The notes: a model not told the origin generated them from the letters alone. Positions 45,322-54,477 are shown, counted from the stretch's first letter. The stretch: DNA of 64,000 nt from Hydrogenophaga sp. (GCA_030653975.1 JAURYH010000030.1:26112-90111), one strand, 5' to 3'. Program-made: numbers and translations.

Positions 45322-45383
45322 CAAGGCCCCGAATAACCCCAACGGAGATGGGGTAAACCATGTAAGCACAATATTCGGCCTTG
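45322..45383 (+). promoter_or_regulatory. structured leader upstream of the DUF2189 gene
   Basis: An outer stem, CAAGG/CCTTG plus CCGAATA/TATTCGG, with a 2-base bulge closes at 45322 and 45383. It encloses an inner hairpin ACCCC/GGGGT (45336-45354) with loop AACGGAGAT. A T-rich stretch (TTGTTTATATTGTTTCC) follows, then the GGAGA ribosome-binding site of the next gene. It could be a terminator for the hemerythrin gene, a regulatory leader, or a small RNA. I do not recognise a known riboswitch. Confidence 0.4.
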
Positions 45384-45413
45384 TTTATATTGTTTCCACT
45401 GAAGGAGACAACC

Positions 45414-46274
45414 ATGGCCGAAGCCATTCAAGCAAGCGCTGTCGAGGGCGAGAACCTGACGCGCGAAACCCAGGACGGTGATCAACGCCCCGGAGACGCC
45501 GAGCGCGGACCTTCGGTGTTCTCGCTTCAGCTCGCCACCCTGCGCCCGTCCGACCCGATCCGCTGGCTCCAGCTGGGCTGGCAGGACTTCCGGCGCTGCC
45601 CGCGCATCGGCCTGTTTTACGGTCTGTGTTTTTTCGCCATGGGCCACGCGCTGCTCGCGGTGTTCCAGAACGCCCCCGCCTATGTGCTGGCGCTGAGCGC
45701 CGGTTTCCTGCTGATGGGGCCGTTCCTGTGCCTGGGTCTTTACGACGCCAGCAAGGCCATGCAGACCCACGACCACCGCCCCTCGCTGCGCGCCTCCCTG
45801 CAGGCCTGGCGGCCCACCAAGGGCACGATGGGCATCTTTGCCGGCGTGCTGCTGATCCTGGAACTGCTCTGGGGCCGGGCTTCGCTGGTGGTGTTTGCCG
45901 TCACCTTCAACACCATGCCATCGACCGAGAAGCTGCTGCCGCAGCTGATCAACCCCGAGAACATCGGCTTCCTGATCACCTACACCCTCGTTGGCGGCCT
46001 CTTCGCCGGCCTGATCTTCATCACCAGCGTGATCTCGATCCCGATGATCATGGACCGCAAGACCGATGCGGTCTCGGCCGGCCTCACCAGCATCCGCGCC
46101 TGCCTGCAGAATCCGGGCGTGATGCTGATCTGGGGTGCACTCATCACCGCGCTGATCGGCCTGGCCATGTTGCCGGTGTTCCTCGGCCTGTTGGTCATCG
46201 GCCCGGTGATCGGGCACGCCACCTGGCACGCCTACCGGCACATCGTGCCCGTGCAGACCGAAGGCAGCGCCTGA
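45414..46274 (+). CDS. BPSS1780/DUF2189 family integral membrane protein
   Basis: Inner-membrane protein of 286 residues and unknown function, common in Burkholderiales. A polar N-terminal 45 residues precede the DUF2189 core (SDPIRWLQLGWQDFRRCPRIGLFYGL at about 47-72). About six hydrophobic segments follow, among them 68-88, 91-112, 136-156, 186-210 and 240-268. The start ATG 45414 follows GAAGGAGAC. In other Burkholderiales such genes often lie near respiratory genes, but nothing here shows a role. Confidence 0.87.
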   Translation: MAEAIQASAVEGENLTRETQDGDQRPGDAERGPSVFSLQLATLRPSDPIRWLQLGWQDFRRCPRIGLFYGLCFFAMGHALLAVFQNAPAYVLALSAGFLLMGPFLCLGLYDASKAMQTHDHRPSLRASLQAWRPTKGTMGIFAGVLLILELLWGRASLVVFAVTFNTMPSTEKLLPQLINPENIGFLITYTLVGGLFAGLIFITSVISIPMIMDRKTDAVSAGLTSIRACLQNPGVMLIWGALITALIGLAMLPVFLGLLVIGPVIGHATWHAYRHIVPVQTEGSA

Positions 46275-46277
46275 TCC

Positions 46278-47279
46278 TCAGGCGTTGACGTTCACCACCA
46301 GGCGCCCGCGCACCTGGCCCGCCAGGATGTCGCTGGCCGCATTGATCGCATCCCCCAGCCCGATTTCGTGCGTGATGGCGGCGAGTTTGCTGCGGTCCAG
46401 GCCGGTGGCCAGTTGCGCCCACGCGGCCTCGCGCCGGGCCAGCGGCGCCATCACGCTGTCGATGCCGTAAAGCGTCACGCCGCGCAGGATGAACGGCGCC
46501 ACCGACGCCGGCAGGTCCATGCCCTGCGCGAGACCGCAAGCCGCCACGGCGCCGCCGTAGCGCGTGCTCGCGCAAGCGTTCGCCAGCGTGTGGCTGCCCA
46601 CCGCATCGACCACGCCGATCCAGCGTTCCTTCTGCAGCGGCCTGCCCGCGGCGCTCAGCGTGCTGCGGTCGATGACCTCGGCCGCGCCGAGGGTCTTGAG
46701 GAAGTCCGCCTCGCCCAGCCGGCCGGTGGACGCCACCACGGTGTGGCCCAGACCCGCGAGCAGCGCGATGGCGATGCTGCCCACGCCGCCGTTGGCCCCA
46801 GTGACCAACACCTCGCCGCTGCCGGGTTTCACGCCCGCCTCGGCCCAGTGCCGCTGCAACGCCATCACGCACAGCATGGCGGTGTAGCCCGCGGTGCCGA
46901 TGGCCATGGCGTCGCGCGCATCCAGACCTTCGGGCAGGGCCACGAGCCAGTCGCCCTTGACCCGCGCCAACTGCGCGAGGCCGCCCCAGTGCGATTCACC
47001 GACGCCGAAGCCGTTGAGGATGACGCGGTCGCCGGCCTTCCAGCGCGGGTGTTCGCTCGCGGTCACGGTGCCGGCGAAATCGATGCCCGGCACCAGGGGA
47101 AAGCTGCGCACCACGGGTGACTTGCCCGTGATGGCCAGGCCGTCCTTGTAGTTGAGGGTGGACCAGTCCACCCGCACCGTCACGTCGCCGCTGGCGGGCA
47201 GTTGCGCCTCGTCGAGTTCGGTCAGCGCGCAGCGGTAGCCGGCGTCATCGGTCTTGTTGATCAGCAGGGCCTTGAACAT
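46278..47279 (-). CDS. acuI: acrylyl-CoA reductase family MDR oxidoreductase (AcuI/YhdH)
   Basis: Zinc-independent medium-chain dehydrogenase/reductase of 333 residues. It resembles AcuI/YhdH, which reduces acrylyl-CoA to propionyl-CoA with NADPH and so detoxifies acrylate. Family features are the start MFKALLINK, the segment [31 protein letters not shown] near 42-72, [19 protein letters not shown], and the nucleotide motif [12 protein letters not shown] near 158-169. It overlaps by 35 bases the gene of a small membrane protein upstream. Name is by family; substrate untested. Confidence 0.9.
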   Translation of the reverse strand: MFKALLINKTDDAGYRCALTELDEAQLPASGDVTVRVDWSTLNYKDGLAITGKSPVVRSFPLVPGIDFAGTVTASEHPRWKAGDRVILNGFGVGESHWGGLAQLARVKGDWLVALPEGLDARDAMAIGTAGYTAMLCVMALQRHWAEAGVKPGSGEVLVTGANGGVGSIAIALLAGLGHTVVASTGRLGEADFLKTLGAAEVIDRSTLSAAGRPLQKERWIGVVDAVGSHTLANACASTRYGGAVAACGLAQGMDLPASVAPFILRGVTLYGIDSVMAPLARREAAWAQLATGLDRSKLAAITHEIGLGDAINAASDILAGQVRGRLVVNVNA

Positions 47280-47517
47280 GGGAGTCTCCTTGTGAAGCGG
47301 GCGCGGTTTCGCGCCAGAGGCGGGCCAGCAGCCACCAGCCGGCCAGGGTGTTGAGCACGGCGAACAGGGTCAGCAGACCCCGCATCGCGCCGGTGGGCTG
47401 GATCACCATCAAAGCCGACGTCATGGCAGAAGACATCAGATTGAGCACGATCACCAGCCAGAAAAGGGGCATTCGCGGCTGCCAGAGTCGGCGCAGCGGG
47501 GAGAAAGCGTTGGTCAT
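47245..47517 (-). CDS. small two-helix membrane protein
   Basis: Predicted membrane protein of 90 residues with hydrophobic segments at about 18-40 ([21 protein letters not shown]) and 47-64 ([17 protein letters not shown]), a basic N-terminus and a polar tail. It overlaps the acuI start by 35 bases in another frame, which suggests translational coupling but also weakens the case that its C-terminus is conserved. I do not recognise the family. The ATG at 47517 was chosen because upstream codons are Pro/Gly-rich. Confidence 0.6.
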   Translation of the reverse strand: MTNAFSPLRRLWQPRMPLFWLVIVLNLMSSAMTSALMVIQPTGAMRGLLTLFAVLNTLAGWWLLARLWRETAPASQGDSHVQGPADQQDR

Positions 47518-47565
47518 GCAGACGATTGTGCCGGGAGGCGACTGCCCCGAGGGGCCATCAACCAT

Positions 47566-49287
47566 TCAGGCCGCGGGTTCCCGCTCCTGCAGCAAGCGCC
47601 ACATCACCTTGCCGCTGCCGCTCTTGGGCAGGGCTTCGACGAACTGCACCACACGCGGGCACTTGTAGACCGCCATGTTTTCGCGACACCAGTCCAGGAT
47701 GTCCTGTTCGCTGGTCTGGCCGAGCGCGCTGCCGCGCAGCACCACCACGGCTTTCACACTTTCGCCCCGGTAGTCGTCTTTCGTGCTGATCACGCAGGCT
47801 TCGGCGATCGCCGGGTGGCGGAACATCAACGCCTCCACCTCGGCCGGCCAGACCTTGAAGCCGCTGGCGTTGATCATGCGTTTGAGGCGGTCGGTGATGA
47901 AGAAATAACCGTCCTCGTCCACCTTGCCGAGGTCGCCGGAACGGAAGTATTTTTCGCCGTTGAAATCGATGAAGGCCGCCTCGGTGGCGTCGGGACGCTT
48001 CCAGTAGCCCGCGAACACCGAGGGTCCGCGGATGATGATTTCGCCCGCCTCGCCCACCGGCATTTCCTGCAGCGTCTCCGGGTCCACCACGCGCGCATCG
48101 GTGCTCAGGAACGGGATGCCCAGGCACTGCTGTTTGGGCGCATCGGGCGGGTTGTTGTGCGAAGGCGCGGCGGTTTCGGTGAGGCCATAGCCCTCGGCGT
48201 AACGCAGGCCGAACTGGTCGAACAGCCGCTGTGCCACCGCCTGCGGCATGGCCGCGCCGCCGCCGCCGATGAAGACCAGGCTGGAGAGGTCGTACTGGTC
48301 GAAACGCGGGCTGGCCAGCAGGTCGATCACCATGGTGGGGATGTTGCTCCAGTGCGTGACGCGCCAGGCCGAGATCTGGCGCCCGGCAAGTTCGCGGTCC
48401 CATCGCGGCATGATGACCAGCGTGGCCCCGGTGTACAGCCCTGAGTGCATGCCCACCACCATGCCGGTGATGTGGAACATGGGCACCACCACCAGCGACA
48501 CGTTTTCCGGCGTGCCGCCGGTCCACAGGCTGCAGGCCACGGCGTTGTGCATGATGCTGGCGTGCGTGTGCATGCAGCCCTTGGGCAGGCCGGTGGTGCC
48601 GCTGGTGTAGGGCAGCACGCACAGATCCGCTGGCTGGCGGTCGTGCGCCGGCGCGGTGTGGCGGCTGGCCATCGCGTCGGCCCAGTCGGCCACGCTGCCC
48701 CCCGGCAGAGCCGGCAGCGGGTGGCGGGTCGTCAGCCAGTCGATCCACGCGGGCGGGATGTCGGCCTGCGGTCCGATGGCGTCGTGGTAGTGCGCCACGA
48801 CCAGGTGCGACAGCCGCTGCGCCTCGGGCAGGTCGGCGTTGGCCTTGAGCAGGTCGCCCGCGAGGTCGGCCGCGCAGACCGCGACCTTCACGTCGGGGTC
48901 GGTGATGTAGTGCTTGAGCTCCTCGGCCCGGTTCATCGAGTTCACCGGCACCACCACCGCGTTGGCCCGCAGGATGGCGTAATGCGCCACGATCCACTGC
49001 GGGCAGTTCTGCATCAGCAGGATCACACGGTCGCCAGCGCGCACGCCCTGCTCATGCAGGTGGCCCGCCAGCCGCTCGGCCTGCGCCAGCAGTTCGCTGT
49101 AGCTGAGCTGCTGATCGAAGAACACCAGCGCCGGCTTGTCGGGATAGCGCTGCGCGCTCACCACCAGGTTGTGCCAGAGCGAGGTCACGGGTGGACTGAT
49201 GCGGTGCGGCAGGCGCTTCGGCCAGAAGCGGTGGTGGGGGCGCGGCTGAACATGAACGGCCACCGGGGCGGCGTTTGCAGGGCTCAT
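47566..49287 (-). CDS. long-chain fatty-acid--CoA ligase family (AMP-dependent synthetase)
   Basis: Acyl-adenylate-forming CoA ligase of 573 residues. The P-loop-like motif YTSGTTGLPKG is near 226-236, GYGLTETAA near 349-357, the hinge FRSGDLGKVDEDGYFFITDR at about 459-478, and the C-terminal catalytic Lys lies in LPKSGSGKVMWR. The N-terminal 30 residues (HVQPRPHHRFWPKRLP) are typical of Burkholderiales long-chain or aromatic acyl-CoA synthetases. The start has AGGAG 8 bases upstream. Acyl specificity is not readable. Confidence 0.92.
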   Translation of the reverse strand: MSPANAAPVAVHVQPRPHHRFWPKRLPHRISPPVTSLWHNLVVSAQRYPDKPALVFFDQQLSYSELLAQAERLAGHLHEQGVRAGDRVILLMQNCPQWIVAHYAILRANAVVVPVNSMNRAEELKHYITDPDVKVAVCAADLAGDLLKANADLPEAQRLSHLVVAHYHDAIGPQADIPPAWIDWLTTRHPLPALPGGSVADWADAMASRHTAPAHDRQPADLCVLPYTSGTTGLPKGCMHTHASIMHNAVACSLWTGGTPENVSLVVVPMFHITGMVVGMHSGLYTGATLVIMPRWDRELAGRQISAWRVTHWSNIPTMVIDLLASPRFDQYDLSSLVFIGGGGAAMPQAVAQRLFDQFGLRYAEGYGLTETAAPSHNNPPDAPKQQCLGIPFLSTDARVVDPETLQEMPVGEAGEIIIRGPSVFAGYWKRPDATEAAFIDFNGEKYFRSGDLGKVDEDGYFFITDRLKRMINASGFKVWPAEVEALMFRHPAIAEACVISTKDDYRGESVKAVVVLRGSALGQTSEQDILDWCRENMAVYKCPRVVQFVEALPKSGSGKVMWRLLQEREPAA

Positions 49288-49595
49288 CGGTTTGTCTCCT
49301 GATACTTCTTTTCAACGCGAGCATACGGGGCTGCGCTGCAAAAAGAAAAGCAGCCATGTCGCGCCTGAGACCGCTGGCGGGCCTTGTCGGTGGCACGGAA
49401 CGTGCTGGTACCAAAGCACGGATTTTGGCGTGGGTCAAAGCCCATACGGTGATACCTTTTACGCATAGTTTTCCCACGTAAACCCCGATGTCGTGGCCCT
49501 TACAGCGGTAATACAGTCGCTCTGCGGGCCAGATATGCCTTCTTCTGGTGCACATTGCCCGAATCATCAACTTTTAGACCAAAACGGAGCTACCG
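49288..49595. promoter_or_regulatory. divergent intergenic region between the CoA ligase and aapJ
   Basis: About 310 bases, less GC-rich than the surroundings around 49440-49500 (ATACCTTTTACGCATAGTTT), which fits a promoter zone for aapJ. I could not place convincing -35/-10 pairs or an operator. No gene is visible. Confidence 0.4.
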
Positions 49596-50624
49596 ATGAA
49601 ATTGAATGCCCTGAAATTGACCGTGATGGGACTGGGCGCTGCAGCCGCCCTGATGAGCCTGCCGGCCCACGCCGGCAAGACCGTGGACGCCATCAAGGCG
49701 CGTGGCCAATTGGTCTGCGGTGTGAACGTCGGCCTGGCGGGCTTCTCCGCCGCTGACAGCAATGGCAACTGGTCGGGCCTGGACGTGGACTATTGCAAAG
49801 CCGTGGCCGCCGCCCTGCTGGGCGACGCCACCAAGGTCAAGTGGGTGCCGCTGACGGCCCAGCAGCGCTTCACCGCCCTGCAATCTGGCGAGGTCGACAT
49901 TCTCTCGCGCAACACCACCAACACCCTGTCGCGCGACGCCTCGCTCGGCCTGCACTTCGTGGGCGTGAACTACTACGATGGCCAGGGCTTCCTGGTCAAC
50001 AAGGGCAAGATCACCAGCGCCAAGCAACTCAAGGGCGCCACGGTGTGCGTGCAGTCCGGCACCACCACCGAGAAGAACCTGACCGACTTCTCGCGCGCCC
50101 ACAAGCTCAACATCAAGGCCGTGGTGTTCGAGAAACTCGAAGCCTCCACCGGCGCCTACTTCGCCGGCCGCTGCCAGGCCTACACCACCGACGCCTCGGG
50201 CCTGGCCTCGATCCGCGCCAAGGAAGCCAAGGTGCCGACCGACCACGTGATCCTGCCCGACCTGATCTCCAAGGAGCCGCTGGGCCCGATGATCCGCCGC
50301 GGTGATGACGACTTCTTCGCCATCACCAAATGGGTGCTCAACGGCCTGATCGAAGCCGAGGAATACGGCATCACCCAGGCCAACGTGGACGAGATGAAGA
50401 AGAGCACCGATCCGCAAGTGGGCCGCATGCTGGGCTCCACCGAAGACCTCGGCAAGCACCTGGGCCTGGACAAGGAATGGCTGGCCCGCTCGATCAAGGC
50501 CGTGGGCAACTACGGCGAAAAGTTCGAACGCAACGTCGGCCCCAAGACCGCCATCAACCTGCCGCGCGGCAAGAACAACCTCTGGAGCGCAGGCGGCTTC
50601 ATGTACGCAGCTCCGCTGCGCTGA
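49596..50624 (+). CDS. aapJ: amino acid ABC transporter substrate-binding protein (AapJ type)
   Basis: Periplasmic binding protein of a general L-amino-acid ABC importer, 342 residues. A signal peptide (about 1-24) ends at PAHAG. The mature protein opens KTVDAIKARGQLVCGVNVGLAGFS, characteristic of AapJ/BztA, and continues with GLDVDYCKAVAAALLGD and TVCVQSGTTTEKNL. GGAG lies before the ATG. It is first of a J-Q-M-P set and is separated from aapQ by a terminator hairpin, which would give excess binding protein. Confidence 0.94.
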   Translation: MKLNALKLTVMGLGAAAALMSLPAHAGKTVDAIKARGQLVCGVNVGLAGFSAADSNGNWSGLDVDYCKAVAAALLGDATKVKWVPLTAQQRFTALQSGEVDILSRNTTNTLSRDASLGLHFVGVNYYDGQGFLVNKGKITSAKQLKGATVCVQSGTTTEKNLTDFSRAHKLNIKAVVFEKLEASTGAYFAGRCQAYTTDASGLASIRAKEAKVPTDHVILPDLISKEPLGPMIRRGDDDFFAITKWVLNGLIEAEEYGITQANVDEMKKSTDPQVGRMLGSTEDLGKHLGLDKEWLARSIKAVGNYGEKFERNVGPKTAINLPRGKNNLWSAGGFMYAAPLR

Positions 50625-50653
50625 TCCGGCACCCTCGGCACTTGGCCGTCGCA

Positions 50654-50705
50654 GGCACAAGTGTTCTATGAACACCGTTTCGTAGGGCACTTGTGCCATT
50701 TTTTT
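50654..50705 (+). terminator. intercistronic terminator/attenuator between aapJ and aapQ
   Basis: GGCACAAGTG (50654-50663) pairs with CACTTGTGCC (50688-50697) and is followed by seven T after one A. An alternative small hairpin GTGTTC/GAACAC lies at 50661-50675 and shares bases with the long stem. This should end part of the transcripts after aapJ, and the overlap of the two hairpins would allow attenuation. Confidence 0.85.
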
Positions 50706-50733
50706 AGCCCCTTCCTTTCTGGGAAACGCATCC

Positions 50734-51933
50734 ATGTCCAATCAGTCCATGATTGAAGCGCGGCCGCTACCCGCCAAAAAAAGGCGCTCGATTTCGTGGA
50801 ACAGCCGCGAAGGTCGCAGCGTCATCTACCAGGTGGTCGCCATCGCCTCGGTGGCCACCCTCATCTGGCTGCTGGTGCGCAACACGCTGCGCAACATGCG
50901 CGAACGCGGCATCCAGAGCGGCTACGACTTCATGGGCCAGCCCTTCGGTTTCGACGTCAGTGAAACCCTGATCCCGTACGACGTGATGAGCACGTACTGG
51001 ACGGCCTTCTCCATCGGCATGCTCAACACACTCAAGGTCGCCCTGATCGGCATCGTGCTGGCCACGATCCTCGGCACGCTGATCGGTGTGGGGCGTTTTT
51101 CGCCCAACCTCCTGCTGCGCAAGATCTGCTACGGCTATGTCGAGTTCTTCCGCAACGTGCCGATCTACCTGCAGTTGCTGATCTGGTACATCGTGTTCAC
51201 CGAGATCCTGCCCAGCTTCGAAGAGGCCTGGCAGGTGGGCCACTTCTACCTGAGCAAGGGCGGCCTGTCCTTCCCCTGGCCGATCTGGAAGCTGGGGCAG
51301 ACACTCGCACTCATCGGACTGGTGCTGGGCGCGGTGGGCTCCTGGCTGTATGCCCGCAAGGCCAGCAGACACTTTGACCTCACGGGCCAGCAAAAACCGG
51401 TGCTGCTGGTGTCGCTGGCGTTGATGATGGGCCTGGCCTTGCTGGGCTGGCTGGCCGGTGGCGCGCCCACCGGGTGGAGCCTGCCGGAAAAGGGCAATTT
51501 CCAGATCGAAGAAGGCGCGGCGTTCAGCCCCGAGTTCCTCGCCCTGCTGCTCGGTCTGGTGCTCTACACCGCGTCGTTCATCGCCGAGATCGTGCGCTCG
51601 GGCATCGCATCGGTTTCGCTCGGACAACACGAAGCCGCGGCCTCGCTCGGACTGAGCAAGCGCCAGTCCATGCGGCTGGTCGTGCTGCCGCAGGCCTTGC
51701 GCGTGATCATCCCGCCACTGACCAGCCAGTATCTGAACCTGACCAAGAACTCGTCGCTGGCCGTGGCCATCGGTTACCCCGATCTGGTGTCGATTGCCAA
51801 CACCACGCTGAACCAGACCGGTCGCGCCATCGAAGCCCTCTCGATCGTGATGCTGGTCTACCTCACGCTGTCCCTCATCACCTCGGCGCTGATGAACTGG
51901 TTCAACGCCAGTGCAGCCATCCAGGAGCGCTGA
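50734..51933 (+). CDS. aapQ: amino acid ABC transporter permease (AapQ type)
   Basis: Inner-membrane permease subunit of 399 residues, the size expected for AapQ/BztB. About eight hydrophobic segments are seen, with a long insert between the early helices. The amino-acid permease signature is in NTLKVALIGIVLATILGTLIGVGRFS near 97-122. The ABC-contact (EAA) loop is HEAAASLGLSKRQSMRLVVLPQALRVIIPP near 299-328. It is 2 bases from the aapM start. It lies downstream of the terminator and is therefore expressed by read-through. Confidence 0.94.
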   Translation: MSNQSMIEARPLPAKKRRSISWNSREGRSVIYQVVAIASVATLIWLLVRNTLRNMRERGIQSGYDFMGQPFGFDVSETLIPYDVMSTYWTAFSIGMLNTLKVALIGIVLATILGTLIGVGRFSPNLLLRKICYGYVEFFRNVPIYLQLLIWYIVFTEILPSFEEAWQVGHFYLSKGGLSFPWPIWKLGQTLALIGLVLGAVGSWLYARKASRHFDLTGQQKPVLLVSLALMMGLALLGWLAGGAPTGWSLPEKGNFQIEEGAAFSPEFLALLLGLVLYTASFIAEIVRSGIASVSLGQHEAAASLGLSKRQSMRLVVLPQALRVIIPPLTSQYLNLTKNSSLAVAIGYPDLVSIANTTLNQTGRAIEALSIVMLVYLTLSLITSALMNWFNASAAIQER

Positions 51934-51935
51934 CC

Positions 51936-53039
51936 ATGCAACAGACCTACCAACCGATCGACGCACGCCCGATGCCGGGCCTGAGCACGGGTATCGTCGC
52001 CTGGCTCAAGATCAACCTGTTTTCCAGCCTGGGCAACAGCATCAAGACGCTGGTGGTCCTGGGCATTGCCTTGTGGGCGCTGTACGGCGCCATGGGCTGG
52101 ACAGTGACCAACGCCGTCTTCGGCGCCAACCTCGAAGCATGCAACAGCGTGCGGGGCATCGGCGCCTGCTGGGGCGTGGTGACCGAAAAAGGCCGCCTGA
52201 TCGTCATGGGCCGCTACCCCGACACCGAACACTGGCGCCCGGTGATCGCCACCGCGCTGATGCTCGCCGTGGTGGGCATCAGCTGCATGCCCCGTTTCTG
52301 GAACAAGGCGTTGCCCCTGATCTGGGTGGCGATGCTGGTGGTCTATTTCATCCTCATGAAAGGTGGCGTGCTCGGTCTGACCCCTGTGGACACCGACCAG
52401 TGGGGCGGCCTGCCGCTGACCGTGATGCTGACCGTGGTGGCGATGACGATGGCTTTCCCGCTCTCGATCTTCGTGGCGCTGGGCCGGCGCTCCAACATGC
52501 CAGCCATCAAGACCCTGTGCACGCTCTACGTGGAGCTGATCCGCGGCGTGCCGCTGATCACGGTGCTGTTCATGGCCTCGTTCATGCTGCCGCTGTTCAT
52601 GCCCGATGGCGTGCAGATCGACGTGCTCATCCGCGTGGTGGTGGGCATCACGCTGTTCTCGGCGGCGTACATGGCCGAGGTGGTGCGCGGCGGCCTGCAG
52701 GCCCTGCCCAAGGGCCAGACCGAAGCCGCGGCCACGCTGGGCCTGAGCTACTGGCAGACCCAGCGCAAGATCGTGCTGCCACAGGCGCTGTCCATGGTGG
52801 TGCCCTCGCTCATGAACACCTTCATCGGCATGTTCAAGGACACCTCGCTGGTCACCATCGTCTCGCTCTACGAGCTCACCGGCGCGCTGGCCCTGGCGCT
52901 CAACGCCGACGCCGACTGGCGCCCCTTCAAGCTCGAAGCCTATTTCTTCATCACGCTGATCTATTTCGTGTTCTGTTTTGCCATGTCGCGCTACAGCCTG
53001 TGGGTCGAGAAACGCACCGCCGTGAGTAAAGTGAGATGA
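51936..53039 (+). CDS. aapM: amino acid ABC transporter permease (AapM type)
   Basis: Second permease subunit, 367 residues. It starts at the ATG 2 bases after the aapQ stop. Hydrophobic segments include about 37-55, 99-117 and 122-139. The C-terminal permease domain begins WGGLPLTVMLTVVAMTMAFPLSI, and its EAA loop is QTEAAATLGLSYWQTQRKIVLPQALSMVVP near 264-293. It forms the heterodimeric channel with AapQ. Confidence 0.94.
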   Translation: MQQTYQPIDARPMPGLSTGIVAWLKINLFSSLGNSIKTLVVLGIALWALYGAMGWTVTNAVFGANLEACNSVRGIGACWGVVTEKGRLIVMGRYPDTEHWRPVIATALMLAVVGISCMPRFWNKALPLIWVAMLVVYFILMKGGVLGLTPVDTDQWGGLPLTVMLTVVAMTMAFPLSIFVALGRRSNMPAIKTLCTLYVELIRGVPLITVLFMASFMLPLFMPDGVQIDVLIRVVVGITLFSAAYMAEVVRGGLQALPKGQTEAAATLGLSYWQTQRKIVLPQALSMVVPSLMNTFIGMFKDTSLVTIVSLYELTGALALALNADADWRPFKLEAYFFITLIYFVFCFAMSRYSLWVEKRTAVSKVR

Positions 53040-53115
53040 CCCCCTGCGCCGCTTCGCGTCTCCCCCCTGAAAGGGGGGCGTCACCAGCCGTCTGGCAAAG
53101 CCAGCCCGGCGGTGA
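53039..53115. repeat. dispersed GC-rich intergenic repeat, copy 6
   Basis: ACCCCCTGCGCCGCTTCGCG, the hairpin CCCCCCTGAAAGGGGGG, and CTGGCAAAGCCAGCCCGG fill the gap between aapM and aapP. This splits what is normally a contiguous operon by 148 bases. Confidence 0.6.
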
Positions 53116-53187
53116 CTCTGGGTGGAAGCCCATCGCGCGCCGTCCATCACACATTGAACAAGTCGAGTCTCTTTTCGAAAGCCTCTC

Positions 53188-53943
53188 ATGACCTCACCAG
53201 AAGCCCCCATCATCCAGTTCGACAAGGTCAACAAGTGGTACGCCAGCAATGGCTACCACGTGCTGCGCGACGTCAACCTCAGTTTCGCCAAGGGCGAGAA
53301 GGTCGTGATCTGCGGCCCCTCGGGCTCCGGCAAATCGACGCTGATCCGCTGCATCAACGCGCTGGAGGAATACCAGCAGGGCAAGCTCACGGTGGACGGC
53401 ACCGTGATCGGCGACGACCTCAAAGGCATCGACAAGGTGCGCCGCGAAGTCGGCATGGTGTTCCAGCAGTTCAACCTGTTCCCGCACCTCACCGTGCTGG
53501 AGAACCTGATCCTTTCTCCCACCTGGGTGGCCAAGCTGCCACGCAACGTGGCGATTGAAAAGGCCATGGTGCAGCTGGAGCGCGTGCGCATCGCCGAACA
53601 CGCCAACAAATACCCGCTGCAGCTCTCGGGCGGTCAGCAGCAGCGCGTGGCGATCGCGCGCGCGCTGTGCCTCACGCCCAAGATCATGCTGTTCGACGAG
53701 CCCACCTCGGCACTCGACCCGGAAATGATCAAGGAAGTGCTGGACGTGATGATTGGCCTGGCCGACCAGGGCATGACCATGTTGTGCGTGACGCACGAAA
53801 TGGGCTTCGCCAAGGCCGTGGCCGACCGCGTGATCTTCATGGACCAGGGCCAGGTGGTGGAGCAGAACACGCCCGAGGAGTTCTTCAACCACCCGCAGAC
53901 CGACCGCAGCAAGGACTTTTTGTCCAAGATCCTGGGGCACTAA
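53188..53943 (+). CDS. aapP: amino acid ABC transporter ATP-binding protein (AapP type)
   Basis: ATPase subunit of the importer, 251 residues. Walker [10 protein letters not shown] is near 46-54, the Q-loop in [11 protein letters not shown], the signature LSGGQQQR near 148-155, Walker [15 protein letters not shown] near 168-181, and the switch His in CVTHEMG. It is the last of the J-Q-M-P set and converges on cadR with 30 bases between. Confidence 0.95.
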   Translation: MTSPEAPIIQFDKVNKWYASNGYHVLRDVNLSFAKGEKVVICGPSGSGKSTLIRCINALEEYQQGKLTVDGTVIGDDLKGIDKVRREVGMVFQQFNLFPHLTVLENLILSPTWVAKLPRNVAIEKAMVQLERVRIAEHANKYPLQLSGGQQQRVAIARALCLTPKIMLFDEPTSALDPEMIKEVLDVMIGLADQGMTMLCVTHEMGFAKAVADRVIFMDQGQVVEQNTPEEFFNHPQTDRSKDFLSKILGH

Positions 53944-53973
53944 CCCCCCAGGCTGAGCGGGGCGCGAACCCGC

Positions 53974-54444
53974 TCAGACGTGGCGCCGGGGACCGGTACC
54001 CATGGACTCGGGCAGCGCCGCATCGGCCCGCTGGTGCAGCGCTTCGATGATGTGGCAGTGGTCGTCCGAGCCGTCGCAGCGCTTGCGCAGCGCGAGCAGG
54101 TCCTTCTCCAGCGCGCGCAGCTCGGTCAGGCGCTGGCGCACATGGCCCAGGTGTTCGTCCAGCGCCGCGCTGGCGGTGGCGCAGTCGGCCTTGTTGTTCA
54201 GGTCCAGCGCCAGCAGGGTGCGCACCTCGCCCTGCGACATGTCCATCGCCCGGCACTGGCGCACGAAGCGCAGCCGGTGGATGTCCGATTCGCTGTAGAG
54301 CCTGTAATGATTGTCGCCCCGCGCCTGCGGCTGCAGCAGGCCCTCGCGCTCGTAGTAGCGGATGTTGGCCGCGCTCACGCCGGACCGCCGGGCGGCCTCG
54401 CCGATGCGGTGCTGTGGTGCCTGCGACAACGTCGGTTCCGTCAT
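53974..54444 (-). CDS. cadR: Cd(II)/Pb(II)-responsive MerR-family regulator
   Basis: Dimeric metal-sensing activator of 156 residues. The N-terminal MerR helix-turn-helix (HRIGEAARRSGVSAANIRYYEREGLL) is at about 12-37, followed by a dimerisation helix. The metal-site cysteines Cys88, Cys123 and Cys130 have exactly the spacing I recall for CadR of Pseudomonas putida (77, 112, 119). His131 follows, but the His-rich tail of some CadR proteins is absent. It is divergent from a CDF exporter gene with its operator in the 75-base gap. Confidence 0.93.
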   Translation of the reverse strand: MTEPTLSQAPQHRIGEAARRSGVSAANIRYYEREGLLQPQARGDNHYRLYSESDIHRLRFVRQCRAMDMSQGEVRTLLALDLNNKADCATASAALDEHLGHVRQRLTELRALEKDLLALRKRCDGSDDHCHIIEALHQRADAALPESMGTGPRRHV

Positions 54445-54446
54445 GC

Positions 54447-54477
54447 TTGACCTTCAAGTGGCTTCAAGGTTTCCAAT
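54447..54477 (+). promoter_or_regulatory. MerR-type promoter/operator of the CDF gene
   Basis: Arms ACCTTCAAG and CTTCAAGGT separated by TGG (54450-54470) form a near-perfect dyad. It lies between a -35 TTGACC (54447-54452) and a -10 candidate TCCAAT (54472-54477). The 19-base spacer is the over-long spacing that MerR-family activators correct when metal binds. This arrangement places the CDF gene under CadR. Confidence 0.85.
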
